Below, in pieces: positions 11,385-23,550 of a DNA stretch of 64,000 nucleotides (positions are counted from its first letter, which is position 1; every line of letters begins with the position of its first letter). A model generated the notes under the pieces. The model was not told the origin of the DNA. It made no database searches and worked only from the letters and a program-made list of their open reading frames with translations. A program made the translations under genes and the position numbers. Origin of the DNA: Sitta carolinensis (lineage: Eukaryota > Chordata > Aves > Passeriformes > Sittidae); assembly GCA_032173965.1 (NCBI GenBank), contig CM063283.1, positions 112,601,108 through 112,665,107 on the forward strand, in the 5' to 3' direction.

Positions 11385-14072
11385 GAGCGGGGCTCACCTG
11401 TGCCGAGAGGGGCTCACCTGTGATTGTGGCATGGGCACATCCCCACAGCACTGATGCTCCTGGCCAAAATGAGTGTGAGAGTGGCCAGCACAGCCCCTTC
11501 ACTGGTTTCCATGGAGGGGAAGGGAGCAGGGAGAGGTGCTGAAATCCCAGCATCAGCTCCTTCCAGCCACATCGCTCCCCAGGGTTTATCTCAGCCCTGT
11601 GTGCTCACACAGGCAAATCTGAATTTTTCTGGCCCACCCTTCAGCCAGTATTGCCCTATCCAGCAGACAATGTCCCCTGGTTATCTTTATACATTTTTAT
11701 TCTCTTCTTTCCTCCTCACAGCAAAACGTTGAACTCCTTAATCCATTCAGCAGCAGATCACCAGTCAGGGACTGGTAGAGACAAAAGCTCAGGGCAAGGT
11801 GAAGGCAGTAGTTTACACTGAGTAGAACTAGAAAAGAAAAAGAATTGGATGAGGTCTAAATGCTAGAAAGTCTCTGCAGCAAACCTTGAAGGTGTAGAAA
11901 GCCCACAGTCTCCCTTCACAGCTGTGAACCACTTTTCAGGTCCAGCAGGTCTCTGGGAGCTTCACTCAGAGCTGTCCCTTCCCTTCCAGAGCAAACAGGA
12001 ACCCCACAGCCATTTCCATAGCAAATGGAAACATGGAAATGGCAAATGGAAATAGTCAGTGTTTCCCAGCCCAGGAAAATGCAGAAAGCTTTCTGCCAGA
12101 GCTGCCAGTGTCAGGAAGAACAGGTTTGGTACAAAGATTACTGCTACTAATGATTATTATACTCAGTAGATTTGTTCCAGCACAGTCTGATGTTTGGGGA
12201 TCTCACTGGAAAATTCCACACATTGGACCCAAAATTTTCATGCCAGTCTCCCATTTTCAGTCACAACCAGCTTAAAACCAACCTGGTTTCCTTCCAGTTC
12301 AATCAGCAGGCCCAAGATGAGTGAGAGTTGTCTTCATCTGAGGCAAACAAAACCTCTCCTGGCATTCCAAGGCATCTGCCTGTTGGAAGCCTCTTTCCCC
12401 TGGATTTGGGGTCTAGCAGAGACCCTTGTGGGGATTCAGGTGGGGCCTTTGAGAGTCCTTTCACAGCACCCAGGCAAATCCCCACCCTTTGGGTGACCTT
12501 GGCAACTTCCCTCACTTTCCAGGAGCCACCATCCACAGCCACAACAGGATGGGATCAGAAAATAAACATTTGCATATATGGTTTTGCAGGTTTCTTTCCT
12601 TATAAAATGAAGCAAGGCAAATTTCAGGATTTCCATTCTCCTGGGAAGCTGCAGGTCTCTTTTCCCTGAGAGGCAAACAGAATTTCCAGCACTCCCACTA
12701 AGAGGAAACAGTGGGTTTGGCCACAACCAATGATGACCACACTGACAAATTTTCTCTGTGCTGCTTTGCCTGGAAACCAGAGCAAAGTTCTCCAGGACAA
12801 GGCTGGAGAAGGTCTGGGGCTCAGCAGGCTTGGAGAAATCAGCCCTTACTGAGCCCAGGTACCAACAACTTTCCTGGAGCTCAGGAAGGGGTCTCAAGCA
12901 GCACATTTTTTTTTAGCTGTCCACACTGGGCCTGAGACAGGCTTGCAATTTTGTCAAGAAAATTAACAATTTCCCAAATGAGCAGGCAGCTGAAGCAGCA
13001 GAGCTGGAGCTGGTGCTGACGTGTTTGAACTTAGCAGGGAGACTGAGATCCACAGAGCTCAGGGCACATCCCAATCCCAGGGGCAACCTCCAAACACACT
13101 AAGGAAAAAACACATTTTCTGGAGGAAAACAACACATTGAGTGAGAGTGGAACCCTTTCCAGCCCATGAGATCTGAAGCAGACTGTGCAGCTCAATAAAG
13201 AGCATTAGCCTGGATCATGTAAGGAAAGAACAAGTCTTCCCGTTACCTAACAATATATTGACTTGTTTCTTACGTGGTTCCATAACAGAAACTCATCTCC
13301 AAAGCCTGCATGCTTCCAGTTTTATTTCCCAGTAAAACACACATCTGGTTCTGACAGGGCAAAATCCATCTTATTTTCACAGTCCCAGAGTCTTTAGTAG
13401 GGTTTATGACAAGAGAGGCAGGCAGATAAGTGGGTGATAAAGAGAGAGCGACCCACTTGGGGAAGAAAAATGGCAGAGACCAGGAGTTAAGACATTGGCA
13501 AAATTCACCACAACTTTAAATTCATGAAGGTGTGCACAGCTGATGTCTGTGTCAGGATGTTGCTTGACAATGCAGCTTCTATCTTTTGCAGTTTTTAATC
13601 AACATTGAAAATTTCAGCATTTAGTAACAGGGGCAGTGCTAAATATTAATGTGACCCTGAGAGTGACATGATGCAGCCTCCAAGACAGAAAAAACGTTAA
13701 TGTCAGATGTCTCTGAGCTTTTAATTTGGTCTTGTTTGCTCTGAAAAAGATGGCACTCTCCCCCCTGTGTAGGTAGAGCAACATTTCCTGTACTAAAGAC
13801 TCAGGAGCTGCAGATCTCAGAGGGAAAAGCTGCAGGTGAAGTCTCTGCTGCCACTTCCACAAGGCATTGTCAGGGCTGTAACCAAATAATTCAGGAGCCT
13901 GAGAGCTTGACAGGCCCCCACACCACAGCTGTGGAAGGGAAAGCTGCAGGGATCAGAGGATTCCCCCAAGGTCATTCTGGAGACACCACAATGTCCTCAC
14001 TGTTCACACAAAGGGGGTTTGGCTCAGCCTGAAGCTGGTGGCAGGTTGTCCAAAGATCAAAGAACATCAGGG
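11385..14072. other. Intergenic, no gene seen
   Basis: Unique-looking sequence of average composition, without recognisable repeat tails or exons. The open frames are short and lack domain features. Confidence 0.45.
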
Positions 14073-14185
14073 TCTTGGAATGGTTTGAGCTGGATGGGAC
14101 CTTAAAGATCATCTCCTAAAGCTCAGCCTGGCTTTGGACACTTCCAGGGATGAGGCAGCCACAGCTCCTCTTGGCAAACTGTGCC
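14073..14185 (-). repeat. CR1 LINE 3' fragment
   Basis: It begins TCTTGGAATGGTTTGAGC, then GGGACCTTAAAGATCATCTC, the reverse complement of the CR1 3' end, and continues into CTTCCAGGGATGAGGCAGCC. It is truncated where a + strand CR1 follows, so the two copies lie back to back. Confidence 0.75.
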
Positions 14186-14199
14186 AGTAGCTGCTTAAA

Positions 14200-14483
14200 A
14201 AATGGGGGAGGGACTAGAGAAAGGAGCCTTGAGACAGGGGAATTTCAGATCACACATCAGGAAATAAAAAAATCACTGTTAGGGTGGGCAGGCATGGAAA
14301 TAAGTTGGCCAGGGAGGTGATGGAGTCACGATCCCTGGAGATGTTTGAGAGGCATCAGGAGGTGGTGCTGGGTGGTGTGGTTTAGTGGTTTGGGAATTGC
14401 AGTGCCAGTGCTGGGTTAAGGGTTGGAATTCAGGGTCCTAAAGATCTCTTCCAGCCTTGATGGTTTTATGATCCCATGAATCT
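14200..14483 (+). repeat. CR1 LINE 3' fragment next to the purine tract
   Basis: CR1-like text in + orientation (GGGTGGGCAGGCATGGAAAT; GGTCCTAAAGATCTCTTCCA) ends in the degraded tail TTTTATGATCCCATGAATCT. The purine array begins directly after this tail. Confidence 0.7.
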
Positions 14484-15415
14484 AGGAGGAAAATGAGAGG
14501 GAGTTTTGGAGAGGAGAGTTTTGGAGGAGGAGAGTTTTGGAGAGGAGGGGAGTTTTGGAGAGGAGAGTTTTGGAGATGAGAGTTTGGAGAGGAGAGTTTT
14601 GGAGAGGAGAGAGTTTGGAGGGGAGAGAGAGTTTTGGAGAGGAGAGTTTTGGAGAGGAGAGTTTTGGAGAGGAGAGTTTTGGAGAGGAGAGGAGAGTTTT
14701 GGAGAGGAGGAGAGTTTTGGAGAGAGGAGAGTTTTGGAGAGTTGGAGAGGAGAGTTTTGGAGAGGAGAGGAGTTTTGGAGAGTTTTGGAGAGGAGAGGAG
14801 GAGAGTTTTGGAGAGGAGAGTTGGAGAGGAGAGTTTTGGAGAGGAGAGTTTTGGAGAGTTTTGGAGAGTTTTGGAGAGGAGAGTTTTGGAGAGGAGAGTT
14901 TTGGAGAGGAGAGGAGAGGAGAGTTTTGGAGAGGAGAGTTTTGAGAGAGAGTTTTGGAGAGGAGAGTTTTGGAGAGGAGAGGAGAGGAGAGGAGAGTTTT
15001 GGAGAGGAGAGAGAGTTTTGGAGAGGAGAGGAGAGGAGAGGGAGATTTTGGAGAGTTTTGGAGAGGAGAGGAGAGGAGAGTTTTGGAGAGTTTTGGAGAG
15101 GAGAGTTTTGGAGAGTTTTGGAGAGGAGAGGAGAGGAGAGGAGAGGAGAGGAGAGGAGAGGAGAGGAGAGGAGAGGAGAGGAGAGGAGAGGAGAGAGAGG
15201 AGAGGAGAGGAGAGGAGAGGAGAGGAGAGGAGAGGAGAGGAGAGGAGAGGAGAGGAGAGGAGAGGAGAGGAGAGGAGAGGAGAGGAGAGGAGAGGAGAGG
15301 AGAGGAGAGGAGAGGAGAGGAGAGGAGAGGAGAGGAGAGGAGAGGAGAGGAGAGGAGAGGAGAGGAGAGGAGAGGAGAGGAGAGGAGAGGAGAGGAGAGG
15401 AGAGGAGAGGAGAGG
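14484..15415. repeat. Long purine tract: GAGTTTTG-containing array then (GGAGA)n
   Basis: About 930 bp with essentially no C on the + strand. The left two thirds (14484-15118) mix GGAGA units with GAGTTTTGGAGAG units. The right third (about 15119-15415) is a nearly pure 5-bp repeat, roughly 59 units, with one phase slip near 15193. The 320-365 codon frames across it on both strands (Ser/Pro/Leu or Arg/Glu/Gly repeats) are products of the repeat. Such mirror-symmetric purine tracts can form triplex DNA. Confidence 0.97.
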
Positions 15416-18400
15416 TTGTTCCCCATGCCAATTCTCAGGACTCTTCTTGTCTGGCTGGCAGTGGTCTTGGCCAGCCCTGGTTGATCTATCCCAGCCATTT
15501 ACCTTGGCTTTCCACATACAGAATTCTCCAGTATTTCCCAGCTATGACCATAATGTGAGGTCCCAAAAGCTAGCTGGGATTTTGTCCTTCATGTGCAGGC
15601 ATTTGCTGCTTCATCTCACCATGACCCCGTGCAGAGAAGCTGAGGAATCTTTGTGGAACACCTGGACACTGTCTGACAGCATTCGTGAAATGAAATTAGA
15701 GTCAGGAAATCTCCAGGGAGACAAGGAATAATTTTATGTTCATTTCAGCCTCTGAACAGTGAATTCTGAAGAAAATACAGGTAGTAGGGAATAAAAATGT
15801 CCCTTTTCCTGTGAATAGGAGTGGGGGAGGGGAGGGACAGAGGGTGGTGGAGTCAAAACCTGTGTCATAACACATTTCATCATGGAAGAGCAAGAACCAT
15901 TAATACTGCAGGGGTATCTAATTCTGGCCTTTCTCCACTTCAGATGGCTGCCTTTGCAACCCAGTTATTTTTGATGTGCTTTATGGTGTGCAAAAACTTT
16001 CTGATGGGTTCCTAACCAACGACCTTGCCTGAAAAGATCATTGATGGTATTTTAATGACTTTCAGATAACTTTTATAGAGCTGAGGTTTTCAACCAGCAG
16101 GGTAGTCTTGGGTCTATACCTAAATATATTCTGTATGAAGAAGTGTCAATTTTAAAAAAGCAGAGAAGGATGCCAATTACATTTCAGCATTCCCCAGAGT
16201 GCTGGAAAATATCAATATATATATATATATACATTTGCTAAAAAAATATGTCACAAGCAAACAGCAACAAAGTATGCTATGCTGGTGAAAAACTTGCAAG
16301 TTTGACATCCTTATAAAAATTGAAATATTTTCTGTACTTTTAGGAAAAGGTTGCTATTTATCCATCTTTTTTTTGCCATGGTATTTACTACCTAATTTCT
16401 GCAGACATTATTTGCCTTACGGAGGTAATTTTTTATGCTGTCTGAATACATTCAGAACATTCAATACATGAACACAACCAGAATATCTTGTGAACATATT
16501 CAGGATATATTCAGTAGGCTTTTACTGCAGAGCACCTTTTTTCCAGTACCCCTCATTATCAAAATAACATTTTCACATATACAAAAAACATCCCAGGACT
16601 TTCAGAAATTTGTCACTTCAAATTTCAGGTACAACAGAATTCTTCAAATGGCTGAGGAATCACCTTAGAAGAAGATTTAAAGGACAAAGACAGAAATTTC
16701 TTGGACACATGCAGCCCAAATTCCTTCCAGTTGCAGAGACAAATCTGTATTTACAATGGATTTCCAGCATTCCTGATCTGGTGGGGTGGTGCTGTTGGCA
16801 GGCAGGGCAGGGCAGGGCTGGGCTGGATTTTCCTGGGCACTCAGCTCCAGGGATGGTGCCAGCCTGCACTGGGGATGCTCCAGGAGCTGATGCCACCCTG
16901 AGGAGCCCCCACGGAGCACAGGGCTGTGGTGGGGAACTCACTGGAGTCATGGAAATGCTGCTGCAGGCTGCTACAGCCACGTGCTTTGGGCTTTTTTTTG
17001 ACTTTAAATGCAAAAACATTTTAAAGGTTACCATCTCCATGACATTTCCGTGTCTCTCTTCTTGCTGCTGGTGATGCAGCTGACAAACTGGAGGCAAAGT
17101 GTAATTCGAATAACTCTTCTCTGGAGCGCCCTTTTCCTCCTCCTGGCTCCCTCTGGGAGCTGGGCAGTGCTCCTGGGGCTGCTCAGAAGGGCTGCAGAAT
17201 GCTGAATGCTGAACTGGACCCCTCCCAGCCCAGAGAGCCTCTGTCAAATGGCAAGAAACAGCTCCTGACTCAGAGAAGAGCAAATAAAAATCAGCGTGTT
17301 AGGAACAGCTTTTAAACCCTTGTGATCATATGAGAGAAAATCCCACGAGGCTATTCTGCGTTTTATGAAACTTTTAATAGTTGTCATTACACTTTGGAGG
17401 GGTTGGTCTCAGCTGTTCTGTCTCAGATTTAACCTCCAAAGAAACTATAATTACTGCAAGAAAGTTTTTTTTTTCCCCTGAACAGCTCCTGCAGAGAGAG
17501 ATCCCTGTGTCCCATAAAATGGGAGCTCAGGCTGCAGGCCACATCCCCAGCTGGCAAAACTTAGCACTTCTTGTCCAGCTGAGGACAATTTATTGATTTA
17601 CACAACTAATAAAACCAGTCTTCTCCTTTTATTTTACTTTTTTGGGGGAATCTGCCTACAGGTACAGAAATATTTTTGTATCTCTCTATAACAAGAACTC
17701 TTTAAGTTACAGGCACCTAGGTATGCACACACATTTAAATTTATGAGTGCTTGTAACATAAACAGCAAGTCTTCAGTTCAAATGCAGGAATTTGATAATA
17801 GATTACTTTATACATAAACCTATTTGAGGTCAAGTGTATGGGGAATAATTTTTGTTAGACCAAAGGCTGAAAAAGCAGAGAGGTTTCAAGGCAGGTGAGT
17901 TTTCTTCAGGTCATTTTCAGGGCTCATGTCTCCCCAAACTTGTCTTTCTTCCCTTTTTTATGTTAGGTAAGCTAAAAATAATTGTGTTTGTACCCCAACC
18001 CTTGTTTCATCTCATAGCCTTAACCCATCCTGGTTACCCAGGGCTGGGCACAAATTGGTGCTTTCTCCTGGACACAACACAGCCCCCATTTCCTCTCTTT
18101 TTCACTTTTCTGGGGGGTGTTTGGGTGGTTTGTCCTCTCACAATCCCAGCAGCTGCAATGCACAGCACAGCTCCTTTCTCTGGGGACTACCTGGGCCTGA
18201 GATCTGCTAATGTCTGTGGTCACTGAGGAGAGAAGGGTTAATTAAATCTGTCCATCAGGAGGTGACAATTTCCCCTTTCTTTTGTGCTTTTTTTTTACAA
18301 TGGGAAAATTGCAATTGCCTGTTTCATGTGTCACCTCCTGTGTCAGGGCTTCTGGCACAGGGCATGGAGGAATCATCCTCTCAAGAGAAAAGGGGAGAAA

Positions 18401-18951
18401 ATGTGGGGGATTTGTCCAGTTCTGGAGGAGCATCTGGGAACAGCCTGGGAGAAATTCATCAGTTCTGCAAGATGAAGCTCAGAAGTTAAAGCCTTTTTCC
18501 TTCTCTAAGAGCTGACTAAAAGTAAACCAGATTCTACTGCAATGAATTATTAAAAGCAGTTCATTTAACATCATTGTGATTTGGCTGAAGTACAGACATG
18601 GCAAAGTGGTTTCCCAAATCTTATTGACTTCCCTAAGAGTCCTATTAGAGGACAAAAATGTGACTTTGTCAGCAAAAATATCTGCTGGACAGAACACAGA
18701 GTAAAATGCTCTTTGGAGAAAGAAGAGGGTTGAATTGGAGCTCCTGGTGGACAAACACACAAGCAAAATTGTTAAAATTGCAAGATTTTATTTTTAAGTG
18801 GCTTGATAAATGCTAATGTGCCCTGACAGTTGTTTCATACATCAGATTCCCCTTCTCCTCTGCCTTCTTCTGCCCTGGTCATTATTTTAATGAGTCATAT
18901 TTCACCATCTGACCTAAGAGCTGTGCATTAACAGGCATGGCAGAATTCAGG
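15416..18951. other. Intergenic, no gene seen
   Basis: Mostly unique. There is a short AT dinucleotide run at about 16213-16231 and T-rich stretches. The 207-codon - strand frame at 16660-17283 has no domain signature and is interrupted on neither strand by recognisable splice structure, so I did not call it. Confidence 0.45.
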
Positions 18952-19275
18952 GGATCAAAGAATGGTTTGGTGAGAGGGGGGACCACAAAGATCAACCACA
19001 AAGATCACCCACAAAGATCAAAGATCACCCAGTCCCAGCCCCTGCCATGAGCAGGGCCACCTCCCACCAGACCTGGTTGCTTGGAATCCCATCCAGCCTG
19101 GCTTTCAGTGTTTCCAGGGATGGGGCACTCACCACCTCTCTGGGCAGCCTGTTCCAGTGCCTCATCCTGCTCATCACAAACAAACTTCTCCCTTCTGTCC
19201 AATCTAAACCTACCCTGAGTCCCCAGCTCTTGCCCCTCGTCCTGCTGCAGCAGCCCTGCTGGAATGCTGCTCTGA
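18952..19275 (-). repeat. CR1 LINE 3' fragment with short tandem expansion
   Basis: The reverse complement of a CR1 3' end starts at GGATCAAAGAATGGTTTGG and runs through CTTTCAGTGTTTCCAGGGAT and CAGCCTGTTCCAGTGCCTCA. A 13-bp unit ACCACAAAGATCA is repeated about 3.5 times at 18982-19030, in the place where a single copy is normal for CR1. The 5' limit is uncertain and the element may continue to about 19470. Confidence 0.75.
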
Positions 19276-20110
19276 TTGTTCTCAGTTCTTGCAGCAGGGT
19301 TTTTGCTTCCTCCCATTGTTCCTCCCTTGCAGTTCCATTTCTCACAGCCCCATTAGCTTTGGCAGCAGGGCTTTTAACTCCTGGGTCTTGCAACCACGAG
19401 TCCCAGATCACTGAGCAAAACCAGCCTAAAACCCAGGCTGTGAAGTTCAGTCTCCAAGGCAAAGCTGCTGTTAATTCAGGATGGCCAGAATTTCTTGTAA
19501 TGGATCTTGCATAAAAATGTGTGGGTAACTCACACTCCTGAGTGCTTTAATAAATGGATAATGATGCAGAAAGGCTTTAGGGCTCCTCTTTTCTCTCCTT
19601 CCCTTTTTCTGTTCTTTAATACATGACAGAAAATAATAACTAATCTCTAAAACAATTAATTAGAAAAGAGAAAACACCCTGTAAATACACATTACCGACT
19701 GAACTGTTTAATGAAGAAAATTTAAATACACAATCCCTGAAGACAGTTCCAATATGTTTTGCATTGCTGCTATTAACGGGAAATAAGTAAAATATGCAGA
19801 GAACCACACTCAGTTCATATCTGACTAAAGATTTAAAGGGCTCTGTCAAAAACTATTACCACAAACATTTGCTGAATTTTTTTTCCCTTCTCATTTCCAG
19901 TGGGATGGTCCAAAAAATGTCTGTGGAAAACTGTCACATCTTTAATGTGAATTGTTGTCTTCAGTTAGTCTAATCATGGAAAAGGCTCTGGGTCTGTAGA
20001 AATAATGATTCTTTCATCCTGCTGGATGAGAACAGCTCCCGGAATTCTCCATTTTCATCTCTTTTCTTTGTCATTTTTCCTCATATTTTATTAGCATTTT
20101 GGACAGCACT
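19276..20110. other. Intergenic, no gene seen
   Basis: The first 200 bp may be CR1 remnant. The rest is AT-rich unique sequence with no exon recognised. Confidence 0.4.
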
Positions 20111-20768
20111 GAGCACTGGGTTCTGCAGTGAGGAATCTGTCCCTGTGCCCTGCTCAGGTGAGCCCCACCTGCAGAGCTGGCCCAGCCCAGGAGGAGCTGG
20201 AGCTGCTGGGGAGAGCCCAGAGCAGGGAGCAGGAGGAGCAGAGGCTGGAGCAGCTGTGCTGGGAGGAAAGGCTGGCACAGCTGGGATTGTTCAGCTGCAC
20301 AGGAGAAGCTTTGGGCTGAGCTCAGGGTGGCCTTGCAGGAACCCTGGAGAGAGACAATTGCCAAGGGCTGCAGGCACAGCACCCAGGGAATGGCTGCAAA
20401 CTGCCAGAGGGCAGGGCTGGGTGGGATCTGGGGTAGAAATTCTTGCCCAGAGATTTTGTGGCTGCCCCTGGATCCCTGGCAGTGCCCAAAGCCAGGTTGG
20501 ACATTGGGGCTGGGAGCAACCTGGGATAGTGGAAGGTGTCCCATGGAAGGGGATGGAATTTTTTTCTTCTGAGGGTGGGCAGGCCCTGGCACAGGGTGCC
20601 CAGAGCAGCTGTGGGTGCCCCTGGATCCCTGGCAGTGCCTCAGGCCAGGCTGGACAGTGGGGCTGGAGCAGCCTGGGACAGTGGGAGGGATCCCTGCCAT
20701 GGCAGAGGGTTTGAACAAGACCATCTCTAAGGTCCCTTCCAACCCAAACCATTCCATGATTCCATTCT
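20111..20768 (+). repeat. CR1 LINE copy with internally duplicated 3' segment
   Basis: A + oriented CR1 ends at GGTCCCTTCCAACCCAAACC plus ATTCCATGATTCC. Its 5' part (20185-20318) is nearly identical to 22968-23094 and to the reverse of about 45340-45480. The segment TGCCCCTGGATCCCTGGCAG occurs at about 20463, and a near copy (GTGCCCCTGGATCCC) at about 20610. Each is followed by CAGGCTGGACA-type text and a GGGAYAGTGG motif, so part of the 3' region is present twice. Confidence 0.85.
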
Positions 20769-21564
20769 CATATGGTCCTTTCTAAAGGGCAGTCAGGATT
20801 TTGAGCATCCATAGGCAGGAAGATCCCTGGGAAGCCCCACACATGGAATGCCGTGCACACTAAACCTGGGACAGGTAGAAGAAGACATATGGTGCTTTTA
20901 ATTTCCCTGCTGATCCTGGTAGTTCCCTCAACCATCTCATCAAGAATCTGTGGAAATTAGTTTCCTAAAGAACTGCATTTTGCACCTAATGGGAGTCCTT
21001 CGTTACCACATGATTATTTCCTAAATGGAAAAAAAAAAAATGCACATTAACATGAATATTCAAATGAGACTGCGAATCATTAAAGACCCATTTGTTCTAC
21101 AAATAGAGCTGCAGTGACTTTTTGAATAAATTCTTTGAGAAAAGCAGTTTTCTATAGATGTGAGAGGCCAGAAATTATTTACTTACAGAAAAGGGGGAGG
21201 TATCTGTTGTTTTGAAAGAGAGCAACTAAACAGACCTAGGAGATCAATCTGTTTTTCTGCCTAGATTTTCCTAATTGCTTTTTTTTGCCGTTTTCAACAG
21301 GATAATCAAGTCCCTAGGTGAACTTGAATAAAATTCTGTGTTCTTTTGAGTTTGATGGACTGGTTATTTTTAGTCAGGTTTAGATGCTAGAAGCAAATTC
21401 AGGTTTTTTTAGAGAGTTTGCATAGATCCTTAAGGATTTTTATAACACTTTAGAAGCACAGGGAAGAGCATTCTACTGCACTTATGATGTTTTCAAAGTA
21501 TTTTAAAACGCTTTCATGAAAAACTTGACAAAATCTCGCCAGGAAACAAGAAAGATGGAGAGAG
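20769..21564. other. Intergenic, AT-rich, no gene seen
   Basis: Unique-looking AT-rich sequence between two + strand CR1 copies. It contains a run of 12 A near 21029-21040. Confidence 0.4.
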
Positions 21565-21860
21565 ATTATTTGCAAGGGATGGAGTGACAGGACAAGGGGG
21601 AATGAGAGTGAGGACAAGGGGGATGAGAGGCTGAGAGAGAGTGGGGTTAGGTGGGATACTGGGGAAAAATTGTTCCCTGTGAGGGTGGGGAGGCCCTGGC
21701 ACAAAAAAATTGTGGCTGCCCCTGGATCCCTGGCAGTGTCCAAGGCCAGGCTGGACAAGGCTTGGAACACCCAGGGATAGTGGAAGGTGTCCCTGCCCAT
21801 GCATTTGGATGATGTTTAAGGTCTTTTCCAACCCAAGCCATTCCCTGATTCTATATATTT
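21565..21860 (+). repeat. CR1 LINE 3' fragment
   Basis: It starts at GCAAGGGATGGAGTGACAGG, passes GAGGGTGGGGAGGCCCTGGC and CCCCTGGATCCCTGGCAGTG, and ends TCTTTTCCAACCCAAGCCAT then TCCCTGATTCTATA. It is 5'-truncated, as is usual for CR1. Confidence 0.85.
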
Positions 21861-22959
21861 GTGTATACATATGAGTATTTATAGTCACATGTACACATGT
21901 ACTGTAACACAAAACCCATTGGTTAAACAAGGTAAAAAAAAAAAAGACAGGAGCCCAGGTCAGCATCCTCAGACTGCTTCAAAGTATTTTGGTCTGCAAA
22001 AATGATACATTTGGGTTGTACCCTTGCATATCCATCAGCGTTTGTGTGCAGCCTGAGGCTCTGGGCAGTTGTAAACCACAGATCTCAGCTAATAAACATT
22101 GCACAGACTCCTGGTACACCCTGCAAAATTTCCTCCCTATTTCCTCCGGATCTTCCTCCTGATTTTGCTGGGGAAGTTTACACAGGGATGCTGAAGCACT
22201 AAAACACGAGGTTTGCTCTTTCTTTCACCAAGGCAGGCTGGCAGTGTGTGTTTTCCTCTTTAGCTGGCTTTTAAGGCTTGGAAAATGGATATTGCAATCT
22301 CAGTGCACAACGGATGCACGGTGCACAGATGCAGAGCCTTGGAAAACATTTGCATTGACTATCATGATGCTTTCCTAATTAGATGCCTCTGAATACAGAT
22401 CTATTTCCAGCACGGTTTTTACGTCGAACTGCACAACAAATTCAGTTCAACTGGCACTTTAGCTTATCCAAATGCCATCCACGGGAGTTAGCTGAAATAA
22501 ATTAAGAGGCAGTAATGTGCTCGTAGCGTTAACATTAGCATTTCGTGGCCTTTAGCTAGCTCAGGCAATAAACAAACCCGGATTGTGAAAAGTTTCCTGC
22601 TTATGTGGACAGAAGGGTGTCTGATGGCTGAGGGCTGATTGCTGCTCCTGCCATCACTCCCCTCTCCTGACAGGGCTCCTGAGAGCTTTTAACATGCTCA
22701 GGCAGGGTTTCACCCTCCAAGAGAGGGTTAAAGGTGGGAAATCAGGTGGATCCATGGGAATTTCATGTGGTCTCCAGGCCTGGTGTAAGGTGCTGCAGCT
22801 GGATTGTGGCAACACCAGGTATCAGCACAGGTTGGGCATGACAAAATCCAGAGCAGCCCTGCCAGGGAGGGTTTGGAGGTGCTGGGGGGATGAGAGGGTG
22901 GGCATGTCCCAGCTTGGCAGCCCAGAAACCCCCCTGTCCTGGGTTCATCCCAGTGTAGC
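21861..22959. other. Intergenic; 22255-22580 looks like a possible conserved non-coding element
   Basis: No gene seen. From 22255 to 22580 the sequence is non-repetitive and rich in TAATTA/ATTAG-type homeodomain cores, with unusually many CpGs for AT-rich intergenic DNA. That resembles vertebrate regulatory elements. Conservation cannot be tested from one sequence. Confidence 0.3.
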
Positions 22960-23105
22960 CAGCAAGAGCCCAGGAGGAGCTGGAGCTGCTGGGCAGAGCC
23001 CAGAGCAGGGAGCAGGAGGAGCAGAGGCTGGAGCAGCTGTGCTGGGAGGAAAGGCTGGCACAGCTGGGATTGTTCAGCTGCACAGGAGAAGCTTTGGGGT
23101 GACCT
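22960..23105 (+). repeat. CR1 LINE, left part, split by an LTR
   Basis: From GCCCAGGAGGAGCTGGAGCT to GAAGCTTTGGGGTGACCT the text matches the CR1 at 20185-20330. It stops at the LTR and resumes at 23551. Joining the two sides minus one ACCT restores the CR1 order seen at 20.3 kb. Confidence 0.88.
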
Positions 23106-23550
23106 TGATGCCTTCTAGAGGCTGACATGGAGCAGAGCCCAGCCAGAGCAAAAGGACAAAGCAGGGATTTATTCCAAGGCCTCACTGGACACACCTGGGC
23201 AGCAGAAGTGTCCAGCCAGACCACACACAAGGGGAACCCAAAATAGGCACAAAAATGGATGACCGACCACAAGGTCCCACACTTTGATAAATTCTGGTCC
23301 ATGAGCATATTAGACTCAATTGTCCAACCACAGCTTCAGGTCATGAAGCTCCATCCTCTTTGCTTTCCTTCTCACTTCACCATTGGTTTAATTCTAGGGA
23401 CTGAAAGTTGTCCTTGGCATCAAACTAGAGAAAGAATTGTTTTGTCTGTCTGCTTTGAGAAGAGAGCTCAGTAGCATTTAATAAACCTAAAACTTCCCAC
23501 TAAAACAGTACAGAATCTAAAAAATATAAAAGCAAAAACTTAAGGCATCG
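23106..23550 (-). mobile_element. Solo ERV LTR nested in a CR1 (4-bp TSD)
   Basis: This is a 445-bp LTR on the - strand, related to the ones at 39.7 and 58.1 kb. Its ends form an inverted repeat, TGATGCCTT here against the mutated CTTAAGGCATCG end (TGATGCC...GGCATCA in the family). It is flanked by the perfect duplication ACCT at 23102-23105 and 23551-23554. A poly(A) signal AATAAA lies near the 3' end on its own strand (GGATTTATTCC on +). A 4-bp duplication fits ERV1 (gammaretrovirus-like) integrases. There is no internal retroviral sequence, so it is a solo LTR from LTR-LTR recombination. Confidence 0.9.

Noticed and set aside
14438..15731. Very long open frames (up to 365 codons) on both strands
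   Set aside because: They translate a GGAGA/GAGTTTTG array in every frame. The Ser-Pro-Leu and Arg-Glu-Gly repeats are composition products.
16660..17283. 207-codon - strand frame
   Set aside because: No domain or splice structure, and competing frames are open on the + strand in the same place.
20071..20757. 228-codon - strand and 189-codon + strand frames
   Set aside because: They lie within a CR1 3' untranslated-type region and match its repeat text. Related short frames recur in the other CR1 copies.
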